Shown here piece by piece: positions 1-9,108 of a stretch of DNA of 64,000 bases. The notes beneath the pieces were generated by a model. It saw nothing but the letters and a program-made list of their open reading frames with translations. It was not told the origin of the DNA and ran no database searches. A program made the position numbers and the translations under genes. The first letter of the stretch is position 1; each line of letters begins with the position of its first letter. The DNA is from Terrisporobacter mayombei (GTDB taxonomy: Bacteria > Bacillota > Clostridia > Peptostreptococcales > Peptostreptococcaceae). The DNA is taken from contig NZ_JAHZMP010000002.1 of NCBI RefSeq assembly GCF_020748465.1, positions 797,029 to 861,028 of the forward strand. Reading direction: 5' to 3'.

Positions 1-1028
1 GATCTTTCACCTATACCTGGAATTCTAAGTAGCATTTCTTTAGGTGCTTTGTTTATTTCCAGTGGAAATATATGAATATTTTGCAAAGCCCAATTAGTTT
101 TAGGATCAAAATTTATATCAAGGTTTGGATTTTCTTCACTTAGCAATTCCTTAGCATTAAATCCATAAAATCTAAGAAGCCAGTCTGCTTGGTAAAGCCT
201 ATGCTCTCTCAGTGTTGGTGGATTTTTAATTTCTGGCAGTCTTTTGTCATTTGTTACTGGTACAAAAGCTGAGTAATAAACTCTCTTCAAGTTCATTTTT
301 TTGTATAAGCTCTCACTTAAAGTTAGTATTTTTAAATCACTTTCTGGCGATGCTCCAACTATTAATTGTGTACTTTGCCCTCCAGGCACAAAACTTGGAG
401 CATTTTTAAAGTTTTTTCTTTCACTATTATTTTGAATGATATTATTACTAATATGTTTCATTGGTAATAATATTTTATTTTTATCTTTGTCTGGAGCTAA
501 TATTTTTAGACTTTCTGATGATGGAAGCTCTATATTTACACTCATTCTATCGACTAAAAGACCTGCTTTATTTATTATATCTTGATCAGCACCAGGTATG
601 GCCTTTAAATGTATATATCCATTAAAATTATGCTCATTTCTAAGTTTATAAACTGTTTCGTACAATTTTTCCATGGTGAAGTTGGCATTTTTTACTATGG
701 CTGAACTTAGAAATAAGCCTTCAATATAATTTCTTTTATAAAAATTTATAGTTATATCACATATTTCATCTGGAGTAAATGTAGCTCTTGGAAAGTCGTT
801 GGAAGTTCTACTTACACAATAACTACAATCGTAAATACAAACATTACTCATGAGAATTTTAAGAAGAGATACGCATCTTCCATCTGGTGTAAATGAGTGA
901 CAAATACCACTTATGGAAGCATTTCCTATACCTCCTTTTTTATTTTTTCTATTACTTCCACTTGAAGAACAAGATACATCGTATTTTGCAGCAGATGATA
1001 ATATTTCAAGCTTTCTTTGTAAATCCAA
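1..1028 (-). CDS. Putative DNA modification/repair radical SAM protein (5' part; C-terminus beyond left edge)
   Basis: The gene starts at a TTG (1028) with AGGAGG at 1036-1041, seven bases upstream, and runs off the left edge after about 342 codons. The protein shows the radical SAM cluster C64-x3-C68-x2-C71, which binds the 4Fe-4S centre that cleaves S-adenosylmethionine. The last residues in the window (LRIPGIGER) look like the start of a helix-hairpin-helix DNA-binding motif. This combination is typical of the radical SAM family often paired with a uracil-DNA-glycosylase-like protein, whose exact reaction is not established. A LexA-like palindrome lies over its promoter, supporting a DNA-damage role. 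The partner gene, if present, would lie outside the window to the left. Confidence 0.85.
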   Translation of the reverse strand, partial: MDLQRKLEILSSAAKYDVSCSSSGSNRKNKKGGIGNASISGICHSFTPDGRCVSLLKILMSNVCIYDCSYCVSRTSNDFPRATFTPDEICDITINFYKRNYIEGLFLSSAIVKNANFTMEKLYETVYKLRNEHNFNGYIHLKAIPGADQDIINKAGLLVDRMSVNIELPSSESLKILAPDKDKNKILLPMKHISNNIIQNNSERKNFKNAPSFVPGGQSTQLIVGASPESDLKILTLSESLYKKMNLKRVYYSAFVPVTNDKRLPEIKNPPTLREHRLYQADWLLRFYGFNAKELLSEENPNLDINFDPKTNWALQNIHIFPLEINKAPKEMLLRIPGIGER

Positions 1029-1101
1029 AACTTCACCTCCTTTAAAAATATTTATGTTAAATTAATAAGTATATATTATTAATTGTAAAACTTCCTCTAA
1101 A

Positions 1102-1115
1102 GGAACATATGTTCC
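1102..1115. promoter_or_regulatory. LexA (SOS) box
   Basis: GGAACATATGTTCC is a perfect 14-base palindrome containing GAAC-N4-GTTC, the core of the Firmicute LexA/DinR operator. It sits immediately downstream of the -10 element, where a bound repressor would block transcription of the radical SAM gene. I saw no second copy of this motif in the window. Confidence 0.65.
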
Positions 1116-1124
1116 CATATTATA

Positions 1125-1153
1125 ATTATAAGATTCTTTTATTATTTTTTCAA
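1125..1153 (-). promoter_or_regulatory. Sigma-A-type promoter of the radical SAM gene
   Basis: Read on the minus strand there is a -35 TTGAAA (1153-1148), a 17-base spacer and a perfect -10 TATAAT (1130-1125). The predicted start of transcription, near 1118, falls just before the LexA-like palindrome. Confidence 0.7.
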
Positions 1154-1174
1154 TAGTAATATGTGATAATTCCA

Positions 1175-1224
1175 TAAAAAAAGCAATTACTTTAGAAAGA
1201 AGTTTTCTAAAGTAATTGCTTTTT
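1175..1224 (-). terminator. Rho-independent terminator
   Basis: A near-perfect long inverted repeat (AGCAATTACTTTAGAAA and its complement) flanked by A and T runs lies downstream of the small membrane protein gene. It could work in both directions, but only the minus strand has a gene ending here. Confidence 0.85.
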
Positions 1225-1297
1225 AATTCTTAATATATGTAAATTACACATCCTATTAAATTATAAATTCAATTTAAAATGAATTTATAAATAGTTA

Positions 1298-1669
1298 CTA
1301 GTCTGTAAAACTTTCAATAGTTATATACATAAATCCTATTTTGTGGTAATGAATGTAGGCAGACTTATCTACCAACCATCCATCATTACCTTCTTCCCCA
1401 TCTCCTGCATTCCAATCATTGTATGCCAGTTTTTTAGGCTTAACATCATAACGTGTTTCTACAAAAGTTCCTTCATCAGTATTAAATATTTTTGATGAGT
1501 TTATCTTATAATCACTTAATGAGCCTTGCTTATCTAAATAATTGCTACTTATTTTGTTTGAAATATCTTTTTCAGAAAAAATAAATGCTGGTCTAAATAT
1601 TAAATATAATATCATAAAAATAAAGACTAATATTATTAATATGATTTTATAGTTATTTTGCATTTTCAT
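1298..1669 (-). CDS. Small membrane-anchored protein of unknown function
   Basis: A 123-residue protein with one hydrophobic segment at about residues 8-27 followed by a polar domain, so it is probably anchored in the membrane with the C-terminus outside. A GGGGG ribosome site precedes the ATG by a suitable distance. No known domain was recognised. It is followed by a strong terminator and seems to be transcribed alone or after the DUF1847 gene. The polar domain contains several aromatic residues (WNAG, DGWLVD, YIHYHK) that suggest a folded exported domain, but function cannot be assigned. Confidence 0.6.
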   Translation of the reverse strand: MKMQNNYKIILIILVFIFMILYLIFRPAFIFSEKDISNKISSNYLDKQGSLSDYKINSSKIFNTDEGTFVETRYDVKPKKLAYNDWNAGDGEEGNDGWLVDKSAYIHYHKIGFMYITIESFTD

Positions 1670-1749
1670 TCAAATATTCCCCCTTTTAATATCAATAAGT
1701 TCCCCCCTTAAATAAATTTAACTATTTTATTTTCAATAGAAAGATAAAT

Positions 1750-2415
1750 TTATTTATCATCATTCTCTACAAAAGAATTATCTTCAAAAACACGATGATA
1801 ATAAGAATTTGATGTATAAAGTGCAGCAGCGGGATTGTGACCTAAAACCCTATCTTTTGTTACAAGAGTAGTTACTAATGCATTTGAATATTTGTAAAAT
1901 AAACTATCATGACCTACGCAAAGTCCCATTACAATATTTAGTTGTGTATCTTCTGAATTTAACTTCTTAGCTTGGTAAATTGGATTACACATATTTGCTC
2001 CAACTTTTTTGCAAGATTCATTAATTCCCACGAGGTCTTTTTCCACAGCACCTGCCTTACATGCTATACCAAATACCTCAAATCCTTTTTTTCTCAAAAT
2101 TGATGCAAGTATGCGAGATTCACTTATAAGTCCTACACAGGTTGCTATACCAACTTTTTCAAAATCCATTCGTTTTGCAAATTCAACAGTTTCCTCAACT
2201 CTAGTCATAATTCCATAATATTCGCTTTCAATATTAGCAGCATTTATCATTACATCATAGTTTTCTTTTTCTTCGTATAACTTCAATGCCTCTTTTAATA
2301 TATTTTCATTTAAGTTATCTGTAGTTAAACAAAATTTAGGATATGATTTATTTTGCACATTGCAATTTAATACACCACAATCAATACAACTTCTTACAAT
2401 TTCCTTTTCTTTCAT
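1750..2415 (-). CDS. DUF1847 family metal-binding protein
   Basis: A 221-residue protein starting at the ATG at 2415, preceded by AAAGGAG; a TTG codon sits just before it. Cysteines C10, C13, C18 and C29 form an N-terminal cluster, and the central region (AANIES...YGIMTRVEE, then GIATCVGL) matches the conserved core of DUF1847 as I know it. These Cys-rich proteins recur next to corrinoid methyltransferase genes in anaerobes, but their role is unknown. Here the gene lies downstream of the reactivator gene, separated from it by a terminator, so it may be read through or have its own promoter. Confidence 0.75.
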   Translation of the reverse strand: MKEKEIVRSCIDCGVLNCNVQNKSYPKFCLTTDNLNENILKEALKLYEEKENYDVMINAANIESEYYGIMTRVEETVEFAKRMDFEKVGIATCVGLISESRILASILRKKGFEVFGIACKAGAVEKDLVGINESCKKVGANMCNPIYQAKKLNSEDTQLNIVMGLCVGHDSLFYKYSNALVTTLVTKDRVLGHNPAAALYTSNSYYHRVFEDNSFVENDDK

Positions 2416-2597
2416 CAAAATATACTCCTTTATTTATATTCCTATTTTTAAGTTTTTCAAATACTTGAATTTCATTATTTTTATACATAAAAATTCAATA
2501 TTTGTTAAGTTACCACTATAGAATTATAGCATAATTTTCCATTTATTCTAATTAATAATTTAAAATATATAACTTTATATTTATAATTAATGAAAAT

Positions 2598-2643
2598 AAA
2601 GGATATGAATAATATTATTTATAAAACATTGTTCATATCCTTG
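2598..2643 (-). terminator. Terminator after the corrinoid operon
   Basis: Arms GGATATGAA (2601-2609) and TTCATATCC (2632-2640) form a hairpin which, on the minus strand, is followed by a T-rich run. It lies just after the RACo-type gene, marking a main 3' end of the methyltransferase operon. Confidence 0.8.
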
Positions 2644-2685
2644 CTATCATTTTTCTTATCTTGTTTGATTTAATTCTACGCAACC

Positions 2686-4482
2686 TTACTCAAAAGTAAT
2701 AGAATCAATATAAAACTCTTGAAAATCTTTACTTTGTGATAACTCTATATACTTACATTTATTTGTAATATTAATAATCTCTTCTCGTTTCTTTTCGTTT
2801 ATTAAATAATTTATTGCACCTTTTCCTGCGCAGTTTCCAATGGATTTAATTTTATTTTTAAATCCCTTTGGTATCATCCCAATATTTACTGCACTTTCCA
2901 CATCCATAAAATTTCCAAAGCCTCCACCAATATATACATGTTCTATATCATCATAGGTTAAGTTGCTTTTTTTTAGTAAAACTTTAATTCCTGCATTAAT
3001 TGCCGCCTTTGCCAGCTGTACTTCCCTTATATCTTTTTGTGTAAAACTTATTTTCTTACTTTCATCTTCAAAAATCACAAATTCTTTCATATTGTTTTCT
3101 TCTTTTAATCTTTTACTTAAATTTTCATTTTTTATTTCATCCAAATCACAGATTCTTCCACTTTCATCTATTATCTCGTATTGTAATAATTGGCTACTTA
3201 TATCTAAAACTCCTGAACCACAAATTCCACAAGGTGTTTTATTATTGATAGTTTTATAAATTGTATTCTTATTAAGATCAATACTACTTATTGCTCCATC
3301 TATGCCTCCTACTCCATATTTAATATTTGCTCCTTCAAAGGCAGGTCCTGCTGCTGTAGAACAAGTAAACACTGTTTCCTTGTTTCCCAGAGCCATTTCT
3401 CCATTTGTACCTATATCCAACAGTAGAGAATATTTTTCTTTTTCACAAATATTTGAAGATAAAATTCCTGCACTTATGTCACTACCCACATAAGCTGAGA
3501 TACCTGGAGGGAAACTTACTATGCCATTTATGTTTATATCTAAATCAGAAGATAAACATTCATAAGTTTCAGTTAAAGTAGGTATAAAAGGGGCAAGAGC
3601 TATGTTTTTACAATTAAGCTTCATAAATAAATGAATCATTGTTGTATTCCCCACTACTACTAAATTGTAAATTTCTTCTTTATTTATTTTATTATCTTCA
3701 CTAATTTTATCTATCATTTCATTTATTTCATCTATTATACATTTGTTCAACTCATTAATTCCATTTTTATTTTCAATGGTGTAGTTAATTCTAGAAATCA
3801 CATCACCACCATAGGCTCTTTGATTGTTAACTTTAGATAGGACTGATATAATGTCTCCATTATTTAAATCAATTAAATAAAGTGCTATGGTTGTAGTTCC
3901 TAAATCTATGGCAACTCCATATTTATATTTTCTTCTATCATTACCTTGAATATGAAGTAACTTATTTTTGTAAGTAGCAAGGGTTATTTTATAGTCATTT
4001 TCTTCTAAAATTTCACTTATATTTTGTAAATCTTTTATGTTTATTTCCAAATCTATATTCAAACTTTCTTTTAATCTTTTTATATCATCTCTTTGATCTT
4101 TCAATGTTGGTTTTTTTAACTCAATATAATGTTTTTTTATATTTGTATCAAGATTATCAAAATTATCATAGACATCTGTTAAAACATAAATATTATCTTT
4201 ATTATTTATTATTTCAATTTCCATGTCATCTTCCAAATTTATCATGCAAGCCAATCTTATTTTTTCTTTCAATTCTTCTTTACTTAAATATTTTTCATCG
4301 CTTTTAGTAGTTTTCAAATAATTATATTTTAAAACCTTTACTTTGCATTTACCGCATTTTCCTTTTGCTCCACAGTTATTATTTACTTCTATATTATTTT
4401 CTCTTAAGACTTTTAGTAGATTATCATTTTTATTAACATAAATTGTTTTAGTGATTTCTTTATTTTTAATGCTTATTTTCAT
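2686..4482 (-). CDS. RACo-type reductive activator of corrinoid proteins
   Basis: A 598-residue protein with an N-terminal 2Fe-2S ferredoxin domain (C37, C43, C46, C79), a linker, and from about residue 190 an ASKHA-type domain (DLGTTT at 194-199; DUF4445). Proteins of this kind use ATP to drive electrons into inactive Co(II) corrinoid, returning it to Co(I). It is therefore the repair enzyme for the corrinoid protein encoded three genes upstream in the same direction. The 75-base gap to the preceding gene contains a short hairpin (CCTCA/TGAGG, about 4525-4542) that could attenuate transcription. Length is slightly below that of characterised RACo proteins. Confidence 0.9.
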   Translation of the reverse strand: MKISIKNKEITKTIYVNKNDNLLKVLRENNIEVNNNCGAKGKCGKCKVKVLKYNYLKTTKSDEKYLSKEELKEKIRLACMINLEDDMEIEIINNKDNIYVLTDVYDNFDNLDTNIKKHYIELKKPTLKDQRDDIKRLKESLNIDLEINIKDLQNISEILEENDYKITLATYKNKLLHIQGNDRRKYKYGVAIDLGTTTIALYLIDLNNGDIISVLSKVNNQRAYGGDVISRINYTIENKNGINELNKCIIDEINEMIDKISEDNKINKEEIYNLVVVGNTTMIHLFMKLNCKNIALAPFIPTLTETYECLSSDLDININGIVSFPPGISAYVGSDISAGILSSNICEKEKYSLLLDIGTNGEMALGNKETVFTCSTAAGPAFEGANIKYGVGGIDGAISSIDLNKNTIYKTINNKTPCGICGSGVLDISSQLLQYEIIDESGRICDLDEIKNENLSKRLKEENNMKEFVIFEDESKKISFTQKDIREVQLAKAAINAGIKVLLKKSNLTYDDIEHVYIGGGFGNFMDVESAVNIGMIPKGFKNKIKSIGNCAGKGAINYLINEKKREEIINITNKCKYIELSQSKDFQEFYIDSITFE

Positions 4483-4557
4483 AAAATTTCCTCCCCATTA
4501 TTTACTTTTATTTTAAAAATCCCCCCTCACTTAAAAATGAGGAAGGATTTGTGGGAG

Positions 4558-5097
4558 CTATTTAATTACAAAACAAGATGTATATGCAATTTTATTTGGC
4601 CCATAGTAGTATTTAATATTATTAGATTTGCAAATATCACTAACTAACATCCCATAAGCTTCCATTGAAGATACACATTTTTGAGGAAACCTGCATGGCT
4701 CATTAGGATATGTACATTTTGAACAAATGGTACAACATCCAGTTCCAAAAGCCATAGAATTTTCATATTTTTCTTTAATTATTTCATAAAGTTCATATAA
4801 ATTTTTTTTATGTTTCTCTTCAATTTCCATCATAGTTTCAAAATCAAGAGAGTCTTCAATTTCTCCTATTGTTTGAACTATTATTCCCTTTGAATAATTA
4901 GCTAATTTTTTTCGCCCTTCTTCCAAAGCGATACAACCTGGTGGACAAGACCAATTAGTATTATATTTATTACATTTGTTATCTTCACACATATCTCTTA
5001 CTTCATACATCAATTTAATAGTAGAAACATCTAAATATGCTACTTCATTAAATCCATAAATTTTTGCCTTTTTAATTATTTCATTTATATATTTCAT
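4558..5097 (-). CDS. DUF2284 predicted metal-binding protein
   Basis: A 179-residue, cysteine-rich protein with CEDNKC, SCPPGC and a dense CC-x2-C-x2-C cluster near the middle, the pattern of DUF2284. Only five bases separate it from the stop of the corrinoid protein gene and no clear ribosome site is visible, so it is probably translated by coupling. Position between the corrinoid protein and its reactivator suggests a role in electron delivery or corrinoid handling; this is inference from context. Biochemical function of the family is not known to me. Confidence 0.75.
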   Translation of the reverse strand: MKYINEIIKKAKIYGFNEVAYLDVSTIKLMYEVRDMCEDNKCNKYNTNWSCPPGCIALEEGRKKLANYSKGIIVQTIGEIEDSLDFETMMEIEEKHKKNLYELYEIIKEKYENSMAFGTGCCTICSKCTYPNEPCRFPQKCVSSMEAYGMLVSDICKSNNIKYYYGPNKIAYTSCFVIK

Positions 5098-5102
5098 ATA
5101 AT

Positions 5103-5753
5103 TTATGCACTTGCATTTTCTAATACAAACTTTTTAGCCATTTGAGCTGCAGAAGCTGCATCTTCTGTATAAGCATCTGCACCAATTTCAGTAGCAAATT
5201 CTTGTGTTATTGGGGCTCCACCAACCATTACTTTAATATTATTTCTTAAGTTGCATCCATTTAATGCTTGAACCGTTTCTTTTAAAGCTGGCATTGTTGT
5301 AGTTAATAGAGCTGATGCTGCTACTATTTTTGTATCTGGATTTTCTTCTAAAGTAGATATAAACTTATCAGGTGACACATCAACACCTAAATCTATGACT
5401 TCAAATCCTGAACTTTCCAACATCATTATAACAAGATTCTTGCCTATATCATGTAAATCACCTGCTACTGTTCCCATTATTACTTTACCTATAGAAATGG
5501 AATTGTCTCCTCCTAAATGTGGTTTTAATACTTCAACTCCCTTTTTCATAGCACGAGCAGCTACTAACATTTCAGGTACAAATATTTCATTTTTAGTGAA
5601 TTTATCTCCAACTATACTCATAGCCTCTATCATACCCTTGTTTAATATTTCATTAGGTTCACAACCTGCTTGTAAAGCTTGTTCAACTAATTCTCCTATT
5701 TTTTTAGATTTTCCTCCTTGTACTGCTTTTGAAATAGCTTCTATATTTGACAT
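5103..5753 (-). CDS. Corrinoid (B12-binding) methyl-carrier protein
   Basis: A 216-residue protein of the MtaC/MtbC/MtvC type: an N-terminal helical cap (about 1-85) and a C-terminal Rossmann-like B12 domain with the D99-x-H101-x2-G104 motif, whose His is the lower cobalt ligand. It carries the methyl group between the two methyltransferases encoded upstream. I place the start at the ATG at 5753, which has AAAGGGG eight bases before it; an in-frame ATG 18 bases earlier lacks a ribosome site. It is followed directly by the DUF2284 gene. Confidence 0.93.
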   Translation of the reverse strand: MSNIEAISKAVQGGKSKKIGELVEQALQAGCEPNEILNKGMIEAMSIVGDKFTKNEIFVPEMLVAARAMKKGVEVLKPHLGGDNSISIGKVIMGTVAGDLHDIGKNLVIMMLESSGFEVIDLGVDVSPDKFISTLEENPDTKIVAASALLTTTMPALKETVQALNGCNLRNNIKVMVGGAPITQEFATEIGADAYTEDAASAAQMAKKFVLENASA

Positions 5754-5810
5754 AATAATATCCCCTTTCAACCATTGTAAATTTCAAAATATCATATTTA
5801 ATTTGTGTTT

Positions 5811-6614
5811 TTATTTTTTATTACCTATTAACCCTTCTCTATAAGCTCCTATATATTCTAAACAAAATTCATCTTCCTCTAACAAGGCTTCTGTTGCATA
5901 TATAAGTCCTAACATATCTCTATTTGTAGGATCTACTATAGCTGAGTCCATACCTGCATTTCTTGCTAGAACCATAAATGCTTGGTTTATTAATTTTCTT
6001 GCAGGCAAACCAAAAGATATGTTACTTAACCCACTAGTTATATGAATTGTTGGATATTCTTTTTTAATTCTTCTACAGCACTCTGCAAAAGTAGTTAAAG
6101 CTGTTTCGTCTGTCCCTAGTGTTACTACCAAAGGATCTATATGAAGTCTAGATGGATCTATATTATATTCCTTGGCCTTGGCCATTATATTTTCAAATAC
6201 TTCCATTCTTCTTTCCACTGAATTTGGAATTCCTTTGTCATCACAAAGTAGTGCTACACATTCCCACTTAGTATTAGCTATTACAGGAAAGATTACATCT
6301 ATCTTCTCTCCTTCTAAAGATACAGAATTTATAATTCCTTCTCTTTTACAAAATGGGATAGCTTTTACACAAGAATGTGGACTTGGAGAATCTATACAAA
6401 TAGGTACATCTGTTACTTCTTGAACTAATTCTATCATCCATTTTAAAGTTTCAACTTCCATATCTTCTGGCACAGATGCACATACATCTATGTATGTAGC
6501 ATTGGCCTCTGCCTGAATTTTTGCCCTATGTTTTATAAATTCATTATCTTTATTAATAATAGCTTCTCCAACTACTGGGATTGAGCCATTTAACTTTTCA
6601 CCTATTATAATCAT
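5811..6614 (-). CDS. Methyltetrahydrofolate:corrinoid methyltransferase (methyltransferase II)
   Basis: A 267-residue pterin-binding TIM-barrel protein starting with IIIGEKLNGSIP and containing the conserved YIDVCAS and SNISFGLPAR regions of the MeTr/MtvA family. It moves the methyl group from the methylated corrinoid protein to tetrahydrofolate, feeding the folate branch of the Wood-Ljungdahl pathway. GGAGG precedes the ATG by seven bases. It lies between the substrate-side methyltransferase and the corrinoid protein, the usual order of an O-demethylase module. Confidence 0.9.
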   Translation of the reverse strand: MIIIGEKLNGSIPVVGEAIINKDNEFIKHRAKIQAEANATYIDVCASVPEDMEVETLKWMIELVQEVTDVPICIDSPSPHSCVKAIPFCKREGIINSVSLEGEKIDVIFPVIANTKWECVALLCDDKGIPNSVERRMEVFENIMAKAKEYNIDPSRLHIDPLVVTLGTDETALTTFAECCRRIKKEYPTIHITSGLSNISFGLPARKLINQAFMVLARNAGMDSAIVDPTNRDMLGLIYATEALLEEDEFCLEYIGAYREGLIGNKK

Positions 6615-6635
6615 TTTTATTCCTCCAATTAAAGA

Positions 6636-7715
6636 TTATTCTCCACAGTAGAATTTACGAGATTCTCTGTATATGATTTCTTGACCTTTTGAGTATCTTT
6701 CTTGGTTTGGCTCACGATACCACATTACATATCTTCCATCTTTTCCAAACTCTTTAATCCTATCTATTAAAGCTTTTTCATACTCTTCATCAGATAATTG
6801 ACCCTCTGGGTCTGGTGAAAATGCACTGACTTGTGGTAACTTATCGCCATATTTTTCAAGTAAAGCTATTTTATCGTTACAGCAGTCTTGGCCTTCCCAG
6901 AAATCAAATCCTACTTTAATAAAGTTTTCTATTTGATTTTCTACAGAGCCACAAGAATGGAAACTAACTAATAATCCCATTTCATGGGCTGCATCAACAA
7001 TTTTCTTATAAGGAGGTAGCATTACTTCTTCAAAAGTTGATGGTGAGAAGAATGAACTTCTTTGAGTACCCATATCGTCATGGAATATGATTATATCTGC
7101 ATGATATACCTCCTTTGCTATTTTAAACAAGTCAATTAACCAGTCTGCTAGTTTATCATAAAACTCTCCTAATGCTTCTTCCTCTTCTAATAAATAACAA
7201 AATGTATCTTCAAAACTAGTTAAGTCAGCAGTTCTTTCAAATAATCCATTTACTATAGCAAACATTGTAGCTCTAGTAGGGTCTAGTGCATCCTTGTAAT
7301 TTTCTTCATAATCTTTTTGCCAATCTATATCATTTAAATCTGGAAATACTAATTCTTCTTTCCATTTAGTTATATCGCTAAGTCTTCTTGTTCCTGGTTT
7401 AACCATAGCTGCATTTGTAAGAGGTTCATATTCCCACTCTATTCCAAACCAGTCTTTACCACCTTTCCATCTTGCAAGAGCATCTGGCATAACTAATGGC
7501 TGGATAAAGTTTATATCTCCTCCCATTACAGGTAACCAAAGCGGCATTTCATTATTTGCTATTCTAAGAAGATTTTCCTTTTCACTAATAGGAGTATCAA
7601 ACTTATATGTTTGTATTTTTACACCTCCGTAAGGTGGTGGTACTATATTATTTAATTTTTTATTTTCAACTTCCTTTTCATTAAATTCATACTTACTTAC
7701 TGCTTTTGAACTCAT
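6636..7715 (-). CDS. URO-D/MtaA-CmuA-family methyltransferase I (substrate:corrinoid)
   Basis: A 359-residue protein of the uroporphyrinogen-decarboxylase-like methyltransferase fold. H253-x-C255 and the C278-C279 pair form the expected zinc site that activates the methyl donor, and FHDDMGTQ (211-218) is a typical active-site strand. It would take a methyl group from the unknown substrate and place it on the neighbouring corrinoid protein, as MtvB-type O-demethylases do. The ribosome site is GGGGG. As the only substrate-side methyltransferase here it should define the specificity of the operon; an O-methyl compound such as a methoxylated aromatic is likely, but the sequence does not decide it. 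Confidence 0.85.
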   Translation of the reverse strand: MSSKAVSKYEFNEKEVENKKLNNIVPPPYGGVKIQTYKFDTPISEKENLLRIANNEMPLWLPVMGGDINFIQPLVMPDALARWKGGKDWFGIEWEYEPLTNAAMVKPGTRRLSDITKWKEELVFPDLNDIDWQKDYEENYKDALDPTRATMFAIVNGLFERTADLTSFEDTFCYLLEEEEALGEFYDKLADWLIDLFKIAKEVYHADIIIFHDDMGTQRSSFFSPSTFEEVMLPPYKKIVDAAHEMGLLVSFHSCGSVENQIENFIKVGFDFWEGQDCCNDKIALLEKYGDKLPQVSAFSPDPEGQLSDEEYEKALIDRIKEFGKDGRYVMWYREPNQERYSKGQEIIYRESRKFYCGE

Positions 7716-7740
7716 ACTATTTCCCCCTTATTTTTATAAA

Positions 7741-9108
7741 TCAAATATTTTTTCCTCTTTCTTGTAATGCTTTTTCCATCATTGTTACATCGCTATCTTT
7801 TATTTTATAAGCAAGCAATGGCAATATAGATACTACTAGGAATACAATAGGTACAAGCAAGAATAACATTTTTATACCATTTTCTATTGGTGCTGTAATT
7901 ACTCCGTCTGGGTTATATGCTATGGCTGCTAACACAGCAGGTATTACTGCACCTCTTACGGCTATGGATATTTTTATTGCTAAAGAACTAAATGACATGA
8001 TTATTGCTTTTGTATTTTTACCCGTTTTGTATTCACTATAAGTACCACAGTTTGAGTAAAGACTTGTTGTATTTCCATAAGCTATACCAAAGAATATTTG
8101 ACCTATTCCAAGAAGTATAGTAACCATAAATTTGTTGGCTGGTAAGAAGTATATTAATACTAAAGCTGCTGCAAAACCCGCAACACCGATTAAATTTGTG
8201 TATTTACTTCCTATTTTAGAAACAACATTTTTAGAGCAAAGAGAACCTATTAAAGCTCCTACATTAAATACTACTAAAATTAAAGATACAGAACCTGGAT
8301 CTTTTAATACTACTTTTGCATAATAAGCAACGGAAGCCATTAAAGTGTAATAACCTATTAATTTTAGAAAATCATACATTAATACAAATAATAACTGAGG
8401 ATTTGTAGATATTCCTTTTGCCATATCTTTAAATGTGACTCTTTTTGCGCTTGAAGTAGCTTCCCCTTCTTCAAGTTGTAAGTCATAACCTTTTGTAATT
8501 ACATAATGTATGAAGTAACAAATAGTAAATCCTATAGATGCTACTAAAGCTGTTAAAGTATATCCTATGACTCCTGTTGATGATGAAAATATACCTAAGA
8601 AGAAAATATTTAGAACTGGTACAAAGTAAGAAGCAATTATTTTACCTGCTGAAGAACCAGCTGAAATTCTTCCTGATAAAAATGCTCTTTCATCTGCATC
8701 ATCTGATAATATACCAACCATTGTTCTATTTGCTGTCCAACATATATTCCATATGGCATGACTTAAAATATAACCGGCTCCACATAGAAGTGCTGCTGTA
8801 GTATCACTACCTATCTTTGTAAACATAAGTACAAATAATGCTACTATAAATGGTGGACAATAAATAAGCCAAGGTCTATATTTACCACTTTTGAAATGAA
8901 CTTTATCGATTATGACTCCTGCAAGCATGGCTGTAACTGCATCTGTAATTCCCGCTATAGATGTTATGGCTGCAGTAAGTACTAAAGGAAGCTTTGCCAC
9001 GTCTGTCAAGAATATTACAAAGAACGTAGTTTCAACAGTACTCATAAAAGAAAATCCAACTTCACTTATTCCCCACAAGTTTCTTATCTGCTTGTTAATC
9101 TTCTTCAT
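7741..9108 (-). CDS. MFS transporter, GPH (glycoside-pentoside-hexuronide:cation symporter) type
   Basis: A 455-residue membrane protein with about twelve hydrophobic segments and features of the GPH branch (GVIIDKVHFKSGKYRPW in loop 2-3, TANRTMVGILSDDADERAF). It is the first gene of the corrinoid operon, with a 25-base gap to the methyltransferase gene, so it most likely imports the methylated substrate. GPH carriers usually move sugars or glycosides in symport with cations, hinting that the substrate might be a methylated polyol or glycoside instead of a free aromatic; this is inference. GGGGTGA provides the ribosome site. Confidence 0.85.
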   Translation of the reverse strand: MKKINKQIRNLWGISEVGFSFMSTVETTFFVIFLTDVAKLPLVLTAAITSIAGITDAVTAMLAGVIIDKVHFKSGKYRPWLIYCPPFIVALFVLMFTKIGSDTTAALLCGAGYILSHAIWNICWTANRTMVGILSDDADERAFLSGRISAGSSAGKIIASYFVPVLNIFFLGIFSSSTGVIGYTLTALVASIGFTICYFIHYVITKGYDLQLEEGEATSSAKRVTFKDMAKGISTNPQLLFVLMYDFLKLIGYYTLMASVAYYAKVVLKDPGSVSLILVVFNVGALIGSLCSKNVVSKIGSKYTNLIGVAGFAAALVLIYFLPANKFMVTILLGIGQIFFGIAYGNTTSLYSNCGTYSEYKTGKNTKAIIMSFSSLAIKISIAVRGAVIPAVLAAIAYNPDGVITAPIENGIKMLFLLVPIVFLVVSILPLLAYKIKDSDVTMMEKALQERGKNI

